Part shown: piece by piece, positions 10,912-19,140 of the stretch | Position numbering within the stretch: position 1 is the first letter of the stretch | Layout of the letters: every line of letters starts with the position of its first letter | NCBI GenBank assembly: GCA_000753575.1 | Contig: JRFF01000022.1 | Coordinates: 124,001-188,000, forward strand | Reading direction: 5' to 3' | DNA length: 64,000 nt | Source of the DNA: Candidatus Izimoplasma sp. HR2 | Lineage (GTDB): Bacteria > Bacillota_I > Bacilli_A > Izemoplasmatales > Izemoplasmataceae | Made by a program: the position numbers and the translations under genes | Notes under the pieces: generated by a model | What the model was told of the DNA's origin: nothing | The model's database searches: none | What the model saw: the letters and a program-made list of their open reading frames with translations, nothing else

Positions 10912-11655
10912 ATGAGTTCATTTAAAGGAAAAACAGTAGTTGTAACTGGTGGAAATATAGGAATTGGTAAAGAGATTTGTATTCAGTTCGCTATGAAAGG
11001 TGCTAATGTAGTTATTAATTATTTATTTGATGAAAACTTGGCTTTTGATCTTCTAAACCATGTTGAAAATCTTGGTGGTAAAGGGATGATTGTTAAGGGT
11101 GATGTTAGTAAGTTTGATGAATCAAAATTAATTATTGATAGCGCAATTAATACTTTTGGGAAAGTGGATATTTTAGTTAATAACTCTGGAATCACTAGAG
11201 ATAATTTAATGATGAGAATGAGTGAAGAAGAATTCGATAGTGTAATTAACGTTAATTTAAAAGGGACTTGGAATATGTGTAAACATGTGACAAGACATAT
11301 GTTAAAAAATAGATCTGGTAAAATCATCAATATAGCAAGTGTTGTTGGTATTATGGGTAATGCTGGTCAAGCTAATTATGTTGCGAGTAAAGCTGGGATT
11401 ATTGGGCTTACAAAAACTTTAGCTAAAGAGTTTGGTGCACGTGGTGTGACAGCTAATGCTATTGCTCCTGGATTTATTCAAACTAAGATGACAGATGGTT
11501 TACCTGATGATGTAAAAGAAAATTATACAAAACAAATACCACTTCAAAGATTTGGAACTTCAACTGATATTGCGAATACAGTATTATTCTTAGCTAGTGA
11601 AAAGGCTAGTTATATTACTGGGCAAGTTATTAGTGTGAACGGTGGAATGATTTAA
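10912..11655 (+). CDS. fabG: 3-oxoacyl-ACP reductase
   Basis: FabG is the NADPH-dependent short-chain dehydrogenase that reduces beta-ketoacyl-ACP. It has 247 residues: cofactor loop TGGNIGIGKEI, the LVNNSGITRD motif, and the catalytic Ser143 (NIASVVG), Tyr156 and Lys160 (NYVASKAG). The RBS AAAGGAGGAG sits within the fabD end. Its stop overlaps the start of the next gene by one base. Confidence 0.96.
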   Translation: MSSFKGKTVVVTGGNIGIGKEICIQFAMKGANVVINYLFDENLAFDLLNHVENLGGKGMIVKGDVSKFDESKLIIDSAINTFGKVDILVNNSGITRDNLMMRMSEEEFDSVINVNLKGTWNMCKHVTRHMLKNRSGKIINIASVVGIMGNAGQANYVASKAGIIGLTKTLAKEFGARGVTANAIAPGFIQTKMTDGLPDDVKENYTKQIPLQRFGTSTDIANTVLFLASEKASYITGQVISVNGGMI

Positions 11656-12743
11656 TGAATTTGAAACCTCTTACTATTAATGGTAAGACGGTTCAGTTTC
11701 CAATTATCCAAGGTGGTATGGGTATTAGGATTAGTTTAAGTAAACTTGCGAATGCTTGTATTGATAGTGGTATTATAGCTACTATTAGTGCAGCTCAAGT
11801 TGGGTTTTTAAGAAAGAATTTTAGAAAAGATCCAATTGGAGAAAATTTTAAGGAATTAAAAATTGAAATTGATAAAATAAGAGCAGTTAACCCTGATGGT
11901 ATTTTAGGTGTTAATCTAATGCATGCGATTAATCATTATGGTGAGTACGCTAGTTTCTTAGCTACTCAAGATATTGATTTTATTGTTAGTGGAGCTGGAC
12001 TTCCTTTAGATTTGCCTGAGTATCTTGAAGATTCTAGTGTTAAAGGTGCATTCATTGTAAGTAGTGCTAGAGCTGCGAAAATCCTACTTAGAAGCTGGGA
12101 TAGAAGATATAATTACATGCCTGAATTTGTAGTTTGTGAGGGTCCTTTAGCTGGGGGACATTTAGGGTTTAGTAAAGAAGATATGGAAAGCGGTAATGTA
12201 ATGTCGCTTGAAGATATAGTTAAAGAAACTAAAGAAATTGTTAAAGTATATGAAGAAAAATTTGGAATCACTATCCCTGTAATTGCAGGTGGTGGAGTTC
12301 ATGATGGTGCTGATATGGCTAGAATGTTAAATGTTGGTGCTGATGGTGTTCAAATATCTACAAGATTTATTGCTAGTCATGAGTGTGATGCTAGTTTAGA
12401 TTACAAAATGATGATTGTAAATTCTAAAGAAAGTGATATTGTTAGAGTAAGTAGCCCTGCAGGGCTTCCTGGTAGAGCTATTAAAAACTTTTTAACTAAG
12501 AAACTTGAAAAAGAGAATTTAAAAGTAAGTTATTGTGTTGATTGTTTAAAAACATGTAAGAAGGTTGGAATACCTTATTGTATTACTGAACAACTTGGTA
12601 ATAGTAGTGCTGGAGATATTGATGGATTAATATTTACTGGTGCTAAAGCTTATTTAATTGATAAGCTAGATTATGTTGAAAATATTGTTAATGAAATTAT
12701 TAGGGATTGTAAATTAGAACTTAATTTTACAGGAGGAATGTAA
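11655..12743 (+). CDS. FabK/nitronate monooxygenase-family flavoprotein, UfaA-like candidate
   Basis: This 362-residue protein belongs to the FMN-dependent NMO/FabK family, shown by PIIQGGMGIRISLSKLA at the N-terminus, EGPLAGGHLGFS, and IAGGGVHDGADMARMLNVGADGVQISTRF. It is clearly divergent from the fabK at 9063. It is longer and has a C-terminal cysteine group CVDCLKTCKKVGIPYC, which could bind metal. It lies inside the FASII operon between fabG and fabF with one-base overlaps. Established knowledge: the NMO-family protein UfaA is required for anaerobic unsaturated fatty-acid synthesis in Neisseria gonorrhoeae and was proposed for anaerobes lacking FabA. Only FabZ is seen here, so that role is plausible but inferred; a second enoyl reductase is the main alternative. 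Confidence 0.75.
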   Translation: MNLKPLTINGKTVQFPIIQGGMGIRISLSKLANACIDSGIIATISAAQVGFLRKNFRKDPIGENFKELKIEIDKIRAVNPDGILGVNLMHAINHYGEYASFLATQDIDFIVSGAGLPLDLPEYLEDSSVKGAFIVSSARAAKILLRSWDRRYNYMPEFVVCEGPLAGGHLGFSKEDMESGNVMSLEDIVKETKEIVKVYEEKFGITIPVIAGGGVHDGADMARMLNVGADGVQISTRFIASHECDASLDYKMMIVNSKESDIVRVSSPAGLPGRAIKNFLTKKLEKENLKVSYCVDCLKTCKKVGIPYCITEQLGNSSAGDIDGLIFTGAKAYLIDKLDYVENIVNEIIRDCKLELNFTGGM

Positions 12744-13982
12744 ATGAAACGTAGAGTTGTAGTTACTGGGCTTGGAGCGATTACGCCACTTGGTAATAAT
12801 GTAGAAGATTCTTGGAATGCTGCAAAGGCTGGGAAAAATGGTATTGATTTAATTACAGGTTATGATACTGATTTAACTAATGTTAAAATTGCTGGTGAAG
12901 TTAAAGGTTATGATTTTATTGAGTTTTTTGGTAGAAAGCAAGTAAAAAGGTTAGATAAATTTGTTCAGTATGGAATGATTGCTTCTAAAGAAGCGATGAT
13001 TGATTCTGAATTAGATATGAGTAATATTGATAAAGATAGAATGGGTGTTTATTACGGAAGTGGAATTGGTGGGCTTGAAACAATTGCGAGTCAAGAAGAT
13101 AAAGCTAAAGCTAGAGGATATGATAGACTTAGTCCTTTCTTTATACCTAGTGCTATAATTAATATAGTTGCTGGTAATTTAGCTATAGAATACGGTATAA
13201 CAGGGCCTGCGTTATCAAGTGTTACTGCTTGTGCTAGTGCTGCTAACTCGATAGGAGAGGCATTTAGAGCTATTAGAGATGGTTATTTAGAGCTAGCGTT
13301 AACTGGTGGAACTGAAGCGAGTGTTATTCCACTTGGTATTGGTGGATTTGATGTAATGATGGCTTTAAATAAAAGTAATGATAAAAATTATGCTAGTATC
13401 CCATTTGATAAAAACAGAAGTGGATTTGTAATGGGTGAAGGTGCTGGAACTATTATTTTAGAAGAATATGAACATGCTAAAGCACGTGGTGCTAAAATAT
13501 ATGCAGAAATGATTGGTTATGGAGCTACATGCGATGCTTATCATATTACTGGTCCTGATCCAGAAGCAACTGGAGCTAGAAAATGTATGGAAGTTGCTGT
13601 AAGAGATGCAGGGATAGAGTTTACTGATGTGGATTATATTAATGCACATGGTACTTCGACTCCTTTAAATGATAAAACAGAAACATTAGCTATTAAAAAA
13701 GCATTTAATGAACATGCTTATAATTTAAGTGTTTCTAGTACTAAGAGTATGACTGGACATTTACTTGGAGCTAGTGGTGCTATTGAATCTATATTTTGTA
13801 TCTTAGCTACAAGAGATGATTTTGTACCGCCTACAATTAATAGTAAAGAATTTGATGAAGCATTGGATTTAGATTATACTATTGGTAAAGGTAAAGAAAA
13901 AGTTGTAAATGTAGCTATTAGTAATAGCCTTGGATTTGGTGGGCATAATGCTACAGTTGCATTTAAGAAATTTAGGGGGTAG
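12744..13982 (+). CDS. fabF: 3-oxoacyl-ACP synthase II
   Basis: FabF elongates acyl-ACP with malonyl-ACP. It has 412 residues and the Cys-His-His triad: Cys163 in SVTACASAANS, His in NAHGTSTPLND and His in STKSMTGHLLGASGA. It begins MKRRVVVTGLGAITPLG and ends in the conserved NSLGFGGHNATV region. AGGAGG lies in the 3' end of the previous gene and its start immediately follows that stop. Confidence 0.97.
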   Translation: MKRRVVVTGLGAITPLGNNVEDSWNAAKAGKNGIDLITGYDTDLTNVKIAGEVKGYDFIEFFGRKQVKRLDKFVQYGMIASKEAMIDSELDMSNIDKDRMGVYYGSGIGGLETIASQEDKAKARGYDRLSPFFIPSAIINIVAGNLAIEYGITGPALSSVTACASAANSIGEAFRAIRDGYLELALTGGTEASVIPLGIGGFDVMMALNKSNDKNYASIPFDKNRSGFVMGEGAGTIILEEYEHAKARGAKIYAEMIGYGATCDAYHITGPDPEATGARKCMEVAVRDAGIEFTDVDYINAHGTSTPLNDKTETLAIKKAFNEHAYNLSVSSTKSMTGHLLGASGAIESIFCILATRDDFVPPTINSKEFDEALDLDYTIGKGKEKVVNVAISNSLGFGGHNATVAFKKFRG

Positions 13983-13988
13983 TAAATT

Positions 13989-14417
13989 ATGTTATTAAAT
14001 AGTAATCAAATACAAGAAATTATTCCTCATAGATATCCGTTTTTATTAATTGATAAAGTAATTGAATTAGATCCTGGGCATAGTTGTGTAGCAATTAAAA
14101 ATGTTACAGCTAATGAAATGCAGTTCATGGGACATTTTCCACAGGAACATGTAATGCCTGGTGTATTAGTAGTAGAAGCGTTAGCTCAAACAGGGGCAGT
14201 ATGTATTTTATCATTACCTGAAAACAAAGGTAAAATAGCTTATTTTGCGGGGATTGATAAATGTAAATTCAAACGTAAAATAATTCCTGGGGATACTATT
14301 AGATTAGAAATTGAAATTACTAAACAAAGAGGACCTATTGGATATGGTAGTTGTAAAGCTTATGTGGATGGAAAAGTTGCGGTAATCGCAGAACTCAAAT
14401 TTGCTGTTGGCGAATAA
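13989..14417 (+). CDS. fabZ: 3-hydroxyacyl-ACP dehydratase
   Basis: FabZ dehydrates beta-hydroxyacyl-ACP. The 142-residue hot-dog-fold protein has [12 protein letters not shown], then His49 in [12 protein letters not shown] and Glu63 in [10 protein letters not shown] as the catalytic pair. It is the last gene of the acc-fab operon, followed at once by a terminator. No FabA or FabM is seen beside it. Confidence 0.96.
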   Translation: MLLNSNQIQEIIPHRYPFLLIDKVIELDPGHSCVAIKNVTANEMQFMGHFPQEHVMPGVLVVEALAQTGAVCILSLPENKGKIAYFAGIDKCKFKRKIIPGDTIRLEIEITKQRGPIGYGSCKAYVDGKVAVIAELKFAVGE

Positions 14418-14426
14418 TGAAAAATA

Positions 14427-14469
14427 AGATGTTAGAAGGCACTTAATGTAAGTGCTCTAACATCTTTTT
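14427..14469 (+). terminator. Terminator of acc-fab operon
   Basis: A long hairpin has an AGATGTTAGA/TCTAACATCT stem and an inner GCACTT/AAGTGC stem, followed by TTTTTATAT. Confidence 0.9.
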
Positions 14470-14545
14470 ATATACAAGTTTTGGGGCTAAGTAGAGATAT
14501 TTTAAAGCATTTAGTGTAAACGCATACATTATTTTTAAAACATAC

Positions 14546-14574
14546 TTTTTTGATGGGTGTTTATATGCTATAAT
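14546..14574 (+). promoter_or_regulatory. Extended -10 promoter of methyltransferase operon
   Basis: TATAAT at 14569-14574 is preceded by TG-C (TGCTATAAT), an extended -10 element. The -35 position is only a T-run (14546-14551). Confidence 0.6.
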
Positions 14575-14609
14575 AAATTTAGTATGTACACAAAAGGATG
14601 ATACCCCTT

Positions 14610-15323
14610 ATGCGAAAACTAAGAAGATTAATGAAGAGTTTTGAAGATACGAGAATTTTAGATATTGGAACTGGGAATGGGAACTTCATAAGAATTTTAA
14701 CTTCTCTTGATGATGGATTTAAAAGTGTTGTTGGAATTGATTTACTTTCGGGTGCTATTAAAGTGTGTAAGTCGGGGTTTAATGATGAGAGAATTAAATT
14801 CATGAAGATGGATGCTTTAAAGATGGATTTCGAAGATAATAGTTTTGATATTATATCTTTATCAAATAGTCTTCATCATCTAGATGATATTAGTGCAACC
14901 TTAAAGGAGATGGAAAGAGTACTCGCTCCTGGAGGTGTATTACTATTTTGTGAAATGAGAAGTAATAATTTAACTAAAAAACAAAAGAGTCATTTAAAAA
15001 TGCATCATTATGCGGCTGAAATAGATAGAGAACGCGGTTCAGTTCATTATGAGACTTTTACTGATAAAGAAATTTTAAATCATTTAACAGAAAAAAGCAG
15101 TTTAGATATTAAAGATGTATGGGAGTTTGTTGTAACTGATAAAGAAGAGATTACTCCTAAAGAAATAGAATGGTTATTTGAGACAATAGATCGTGTACAA
15201 GAAAGAGTTGAAGGATCTGAGAAAAGAGAATATTTTCGTAAAAAAGCTGATAAGATTAAAAATTATATTAGAAAGTATGGGTTTGATTCTGCGACTCAGT
15301 TAATAGTGGTGATAGGCAAATGA
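14610..15323 (+). CDS. Class I SAM-dependent methyltransferase
   Basis: The protein of about 237 residues has the SAM-binding motif I as ILDIGTGNGNFIRIL. Acidic residue and motif II sequence follow (MKMDALKMDFEDNSFD), then SLSNSLHHLDD and the LKEMERVLAPGGVLLFCEM block typical of the Methyltransf_11/UbiE type. The substrate cannot be told. The ATG at 14610 has a purine-rich AAAAGGATGAT 5-10 bases upstream; the ATG at 14598 in frame sits too close to that site. It overlaps the NUDIX gene by four bases (ATGA), so it starts a three-gene operon ending with dut. Confidence 0.85.
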   Translation: MRKLRRLMKSFEDTRILDIGTGNGNFIRILTSLDDGFKSVVGIDLLSGAIKVCKSGFNDERIKFMKMDALKMDFEDNSFDIISLSNSLHHLDDISATLKEMERVLAPGGVLLFCEMRSNNLTKKQKSHLKMHHYAAEIDRERGSVHYETFTDKEILNHLTEKSSLDIKDVWEFVVTDKEEITPKEIEWLFETIDRVQERVEGSEKREYFRKKADKIKNYIRKYGFDSATQLIVVIGK

Positions 15324-15832
15324 AATTATTGAAAATATTTGATAAACGTAGTAAGTTACTAGGTCATCAACCAATTATTTATAGAGACGCTGTTAGAGCA
15401 ATCATATTAAAAAAAGGAATGATATTATTAGTCTTTAGTGAAGAGTCTAAAGAGTATAAATTTCCTGGTGGTGGAGTTAAGGATTTAGAAGGAAGAGAAA
15501 CAGCATTAAGAAGAGAAGTAATGGAAGAAGTTGGGAAACAAATTAATAGTATTAATGAGAGTTTAGGATATGTTGATCAAATTTATAATGATATATATGA
15601 CATGAGAAAATATTTCTTTTTACGTTCATATTATTATTTTTGCGAGGTTTTTGATGATGAATATGATCAAGATTTAGATATATATGAACAAAAACTTAAG
15701 TTTGTACCTAAGTGGGTTTCAATTGATGAGGCTATTGAGTTAAATCAAATTAAGTATGACAGTGGTAGTGAGTATCATTGGACAGAAAGAGAACTTTATG
15801 TGTTAAAGTTACTTAAGGAGATGACGCCATGA
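15320..15832 (+). CDS. NUDIX hydrolase
   Basis: This 170-residue protein carries a complete Nudix box (G-x5-E-x7-REVMEEVG), with the first glycine in the segment FPGGGVKDLE. The likely substrate is a nucleoside diphosphate derivative. Pairing with dUTPase suggests a nucleotide-pool cleaning role, which is an inference from context. It overlaps the methyltransferase (ATGA) and dut (ATGA). Confidence 0.85.
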   Translation: MKLLKIFDKRSKLLGHQPIIYRDAVRAIILKKGMILLVFSEESKEYKFPGGGVKDLEGRETALRREVMEEVGKQINSINESLGYVDQIYNDIYDMRKYFFLRSYYYFCEVFDDEYDQDLDIYEQKLKFVPKWVSIDEAIELNQIKYDSGSEYHWTERELYVLKLLKEMTP

Positions 15833-16272
15833 GAGGTTTTAGAAAAGCAAAAGGATTTGAAGATTTAGATTTTGAATTACCTAAGAGAAGCACATTACAT
15901 AGTGCTGGATATGATATAGCTATTATTGAAGATATGGAAATAGGTCCTGGTGAAATAAAAGCGGGAATTACTGGTATTAAAGTTTTTATGATGGATGATG
16001 AAGTATTTAAGATGTATCCAAGAAGTAGTTTACCTAGAAATTATAGTCTAACTATTCCAAATAATGTTGGAATTATTGATAAAGATTATTTTGGGAATGA
16101 AGAAAATGATGGAGCAGTTTCTGTTACTTTACATAATTTTGGAACTAAAAAAGTGTTTTTACAAAAAGGTGAAAGAGTAGCTCAAGGAATTTTTCAAAAG
16201 TATTTAATTAGTCCTTTTGAAGATGAAGTTACTAGTATTAGGAATGGTGGATTTGGTAGTACTGGAAAATAA
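15829..16272 (+). CDS. dut: dUTP diphosphatase (trimeric type)
   Basis: The enzyme hydrolyses dUTP to dUMP and pyrophosphate. All five trimeric dUTPase motifs are visible in 147 residues: SAGYDI (1), YPRSSLPRN (2), NNVGIIDKDYFG (3), KGERVAQGIF (4) and the P-loop-like RNGGFGSTGK (5) at the C-terminus. The last motif orders over the active site, so the protein is complete. It closes the operon with the NUDIX and methyltransferase genes. Confidence 0.93.
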   Translation: MRGFRKAKGFEDLDFELPKRSTLHSAGYDIAIIEDMEIGPGEIKAGITGIKVFMMDDEVFKMYPRSSLPRNYSLTIPNNVGIIDKDYFGNEENDGAVSVTLHNFGTKKVFLQKGERVAQGIFQKYLISPFEDEVTSIRNGGFGSTGK

Positions 16273-16284
16273 TAATTAAAGTAG

Positions 16285-16314
16285 TTGACAAAAGCCCTAA
16301 TATGGGGCTAGAAT
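16285..16314 (+). promoter_or_regulatory. Promoter of B12 riboswitch operon
   Basis: TTGACA (16285-16290) and TAGAAT (16309-16314) are separated by 18 bases. Within the spacer is the inverted repeat AGCCC-N7-GGGCT (16293-16309). It may be a regulator site or the remnant of a dut terminator, although no U-tract follows. Confidence 0.6.
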
Positions 16315-16321
16315 TATAGTA

Positions 16322-16480
16322 GATATTAGGTGTCGAAAGACATAACAGGGAATTGAGATTAAAGCTCAAGCTGTCCCAGCAACCGTATGACGGACGAACT
16401 GCAAATACCACTGCTTCTTAGCGGGAAGGTGCATAGTAGGATGAAGTCGAGCCGGTAGACCTACCTAAGACTCTAAGAAT
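16322..16480 (+). promoter_or_regulatory. Cobalamin riboswitch aptamer
   Basis: The aptamer shows the B12-element blocks in order: CAGGGAAT, the GAGATTAAAGCTC helix, GTCCCAGCAACCGTA, and the conserved B12 box GAGCCGGTAGACCTACC near 16449-16465. A plausible closing P1 helix joins 16322-16332 with about 16469-16480. It lies between a promoter and a terminator hairpin (16557-16580), so it most likely works by premature termination when cobalamin is bound, turning the downstream uptake genes off. Boundaries are approximate. Confidence 0.93.
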
Positions 16481-16556
16481 AGTAATACTCCTGGGTTATG
16501 AGTAGGTACGTCTTTTTAACTTTTTATATTTTATTAAGTTATATAGTACGTAAGTA

Positions 16557-16580
16557 ATCATCCGGGAGGATGGTTTTTTT
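16557..16580 (+). terminator. Riboswitch expression-platform terminator
   Basis: The short stem CATCC-GGGA-GGATG is followed by seven U residues, 33 bases before the first gene of the operon. It is well placed to be the ligand-controlled terminator. Confidence 0.8.
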
Positions 16581-16612
16581 ATTACAAAAATAAAATATAG
16601 GAGGCTTAAAAC

Positions 16613-17950
16613 ATGAAAAAACTATTCTCTATGGCAGCAATTTTTGTTATGGCATTTACTTTGGTAGGATGTACTGAGGTTGATGATTTAGAAGTAAGAA
16701 TCGAGGAATTGAATCAAGAGATATTAGATATCAATTCAGAATTAGGTACGTATGTAGTTACAAACACAGCATTAGAAGCAGAAATAGAAGTATTAGAAGC
16801 AGAGATTACTTCATTACAAGCTCAGTTATTTGATAATATTATTACTTTTACTTTAACTGATGAATACGGTGAATTTAGTAGTGAAACAGTTGGATATGAT
16901 GACGAATTTGATGGAACATTATTTGATCTATTAGATGATAGTTTAACTGTGGGATATAACGAGACAGATTATGGGAAGTATATTACTTCAATTAATAATT
17001 TGATTCCTAAAACTGGGGCTTATATTAGCTTTAGTAAAAACGGAGTTTCTTCAATGGTTGGCGTTGAATTAGCTACATATGAAGATGGTGATGTATTTGG
17101 ATTTGAAGTATTATGGTGGGATACATTACAACAAGGTGTTGATGATGTAATACAGTTATTCTTAGAAAATCACGCAAGTGATTATGTGAATAGTGAATCT
17201 GTTGATTACAATGTATTACTAGCCCTTAATTTACTTGGAATTACAAGTGAATATGTAACTGTAAGTGAAGTGGAAACTTTAGTAGATGATAGTACTTTAG
17301 TTACTACTGCAGATTACTTTAAAGCTATTATGAAATTAAACGCAGTTGGAGTTGACAGCACAGAGTTAATTACTGAACTTAATGCAATAGTAGTACCTGG
17401 TGGATATGGACAAACTGCGTATGGATTACTCGCAATGGATAGTATAACTACTAGTGTAGATTATAGTACATTTGTAACTGCTGCATTAGCTGATTTAAAT
17501 ACAACTACTCCATTTGATTTAGGATTAGATGCTGGTGGAATTAGTATTGTTGCACTAAGTAATTATAGTGATATTGGAACATTAATAAGTGATTATACAA
17601 CTTGGATTAGTACTAGCCAATTAGATAGTGGTGGATTAGTTACTAGAGATGTTGTTTGGGGTGATACAACTTATCCTGGAACTGAAAATGCATCTTCAAT
17701 GAGTCAAGTTATTTTAGGATTAGTAGCTAATGGAATTGATCCTACTGGAACAGATTATACTAAAGGAACTAATAACTTAATTTTTAGACTATTAGAATTT
17801 GGTACTGATACAGGATCATTTGATTATATAAAAACTGATGATTTAGATGAGGATTTAATGTTTAGTACTCCTCAAGCATTTTTAGCACTTGTAAGTTATC
17901 AAGTTTATGCGAATACTTATAGTGAAGTAAATCCATTCGATTTTAATTAA
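16613..17950 (+). CDS. Transcobalamin-like lipoprotein: coiled coil, DUF4430 and alpha/alpha-barrel-like region
   Basis: The 445-residue precursor has a lipoprotein signal with lipobox LVGC (Cys20), so it should be tethered to the outer face of the membrane. Residues about 24-65 form a coiled coil. About 75-165 resemble a DUF4430 domain (transcobalamin C-terminal beta domain: TLFDLLDD, DGDVFGFEVLWW). The rest is a helical repeat region with prenyltransferase/transcobalamin-barrel character (YGQTAYGLLAM, ENASSMSQVILGL). In human transcobalamin the barrel comes first and the beta domain last; here the order is reversed. The B12 riboswitch and the downstream ECF S component support cobalamin binding. 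The function is inferred. Confidence 0.78.
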   Translation: MKKLFSMAAIFVMAFTLVGCTEVDDLEVRIEELNQEILDINSELGTYVVTNTALEAEIEVLEAEITSLQAQLFDNIITFTLTDEYGEFSSETVGYDDEFDGTLFDLLDDSLTVGYNETDYGKYITSINNLIPKTGAYISFSKNGVSSMVGVELATYEDGDVFGFEVLWWDTLQQGVDDVIQLFLENHASDYVNSESVDYNVLLALNLLGITSEYVTVSEVETLVDDSTLVTTADYFKAIMKLNAVGVDSTELITELNAIVVPGGYGQTAYGLLAMDSITTSVDYSTFVTAALADLNTTTPFDLGLDAGGISIVALSNYSDIGTLISDYTTWISTSQLDSGGLVTRDVVWGDTTYPGTENASSMSQVILGLVANGIDPTGTDYTKGTNNLIFRLLEFGTDTGSFDYIKTDDLDEDLMFSTPQAFLALVSYQVYANTYSEVNPFDFN

Positions 17951-17970
17951 AAAAAGAAGGAAGTGAGAGT

Positions 17971-18396
17971 ATGAAAAAAGTTATAATATCAGTCGCAGCT
18001 TTAGTATTTCTTGCGAGTAGTTTTTTAGCTCTTTCATACTTTAATAAATCAGATGTAGAAGGCACAATTACAATTACAGTTATTGATGAAATAGGAGATA
18101 TTGTTTCAAGTAAAGAATTTGATTTTACAAGTGAAGATACTTTATTTGATTTACTAGATCAAAACTTTGAAGTTGGTTGTGCAAATTCATCTTATCAATT
18201 AAGTTCTGAATGTGAAAAAATTCTATTTACTAGTAGAGTTTTAATGAAAATTGATGACGTTGAAACAGATTGGATAAATAGCTATATAGCCATTTATAAG
18301 AATAATGAATATTCATTACTCGGTATCGATAATATCGTTCTAAATGATGGAGATGTATTTGTATTTGAATATAAAACAGTTGGAGGTGATAACTAA
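17971..18396 (+). CDS. Membrane-anchored DUF4430 protein
   Basis: The 141-residue protein has an N-terminal signal anchor (residues about 3-24) and one DUF4430 domain (TLFDLLDQNFEVG, then NDGDVFVFEYKT). It is clearly related to the beta domain of the preceding lipoprotein. Two cysteines (VGCANSSYQLSSEC) could form a disulfide outside the cell. It lies 20 bases after the lipoprotein gene and ends one base before the ECF S component gene, so it probably belongs to the same uptake path, as a second binding or hand-over module. Confidence 0.75.
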   Translation: MKKVIISVAALVFLASSFLALSYFNKSDVEGTITITVIDEIGDIVSSKEFDFTSEDTLFDLLDQNFEVGCANSSYQLSSECEKILFTSRVLMKIDDVETDWINSYIAIYKNNEYSLLGIDNIVLNDGDVFVFEYKTVGGDN

Positions 18397-18924
18397 ATGG
18401 ATACTAAAAAAATGATGATGATTTCTTTATCAATAGCTATACTTTTTACGCAAGAACAATTGCTTGTATTTTTGCCAAACGTTCAATTAACTGTATTACT
18501 TATAATAGTATTTGTGAGTGTGTATAGTTTTAAGGAAAGTATTATATTAATTACTGGTTATGTACTACTTGATAGTTTATATATGGGAGGTTTAAATCCT
18601 TTCTATCTTGTACCAATGATGCTTGCTTGGTATTTAATACCTATTAGTTATCATACTATAATGAGAAGGACTACTAATGAAGTTAAGTTGGCATTATTCG
18701 CGTTCGTATTTGGATTTGTCTATGGATGGATGTTCATTCCGTTTAGAATGATGCAGTTGGGAATTAATGAATTATGGCCATATTTAGTTGCTGATATACC
18801 ATTTGAAATTATTATGGCAACAACTGGATTACTTACAGTTTTATGGATTTATAAACCGTTATATAATCTGATGAATGAGGTAGTCATAACTAAAAATTTA
18901 GTAGCAACTAAGAGTTACAAATAA
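18397..18924 (+). CDS. ECF transporter S component, probably cobalamin-specific
   Basis: The 175-residue hydrophobic protein with about five to six membrane segments has the general look of an ECF S component (TGYVLLDSLYMGGLNPFYLVP; LVADIPFEIIMATTGLL). It directly follows two DUF4430 proteins under a B12 riboswitch. A CblT/CbrT-type cobalamin S component is therefore the best guess. It would need the shared EcfAA'T module encoded elsewhere. The specificity is inferred from context. Confidence 0.75.
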   Translation: MDTKKMMMISLSIAILFTQEQLLVFLPNVQLTVLLIIVFVSVYSFKESIILITGYVLLDSLYMGGLNPFYLVPMMLAWYLIPISYHTIMRRTTNEVKLALFAFVFGFVYGWMFIPFRMMQLGINELWPYLVADIPFEIIMATTGLLTVLWIYKPLYNLMNEVVITKNLVATKSYK

Positions 18925-18926
18925 AC

Positions 18927-18952
18927 AAAACAAGTCCGTTTGGACTTGTTTT
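18927..18952 (+). terminator. Terminator of B12 uptake operon
   Basis: The stem AAAACAAGTCC/GGACTTGTTTT has loop GTTT and lies right after the ECF S component stop. Confidence 0.9.
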
Positions 18953-18995
18953 CTATATTATATATAAAATTCTTTTAAAAAGATTAACAAAAACC

Positions 18996-19031
18996 TTGCT
19001 TAATTATACGTTTTTTGGTAGAATAATTAAG
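18996..19031 (+). promoter_or_regulatory. rpsB promoter inside a 9-bp palindrome
   Basis: TTGCTT (18996-19001), 17 bases, TAGAAT (19019-19024) form a good promoter. The perfect inverted repeat CTTAATTAT (18999-19007)/ATAATTAAG (19023-19031) covers parts of both boxes, so a bound regulator could block RNA polymerase. No regulator is identified. Confidence 0.65.
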
Positions 19032-19126
19032 CCGTAAAAATACACACACAACTAGAGTAAATGGCCCTGAGCTACTTGGCACAAGTGGTGGTAATTTACA
19101 AAGACAGTTAGTGGAGGCAAAATCAG
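19032..19126 (+). promoter_or_regulatory. Structured rpsB mRNA leader, possible S2 autoregulatory site
   Basis: The leader of about 110 bases has a GTAAAT/ATTTAC stem enclosing GGCCCTGAGC and a CACTTG/CAAGTGG-type hairpin. No T-box or known riboswitch motif is recognised. Control by ribosomal protein S2 is known in other bacteria and is the simplest guess. Confidence 0.35.
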
Positions 19127-19140
19127 AAGGAGGAATTAAA

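Noticed and set aside
19032..19126. T-box leader before rpsB
   Set aside because: The conserved T-box sequence (GGGTGGNACCGCG type) and a following terminator are absent.
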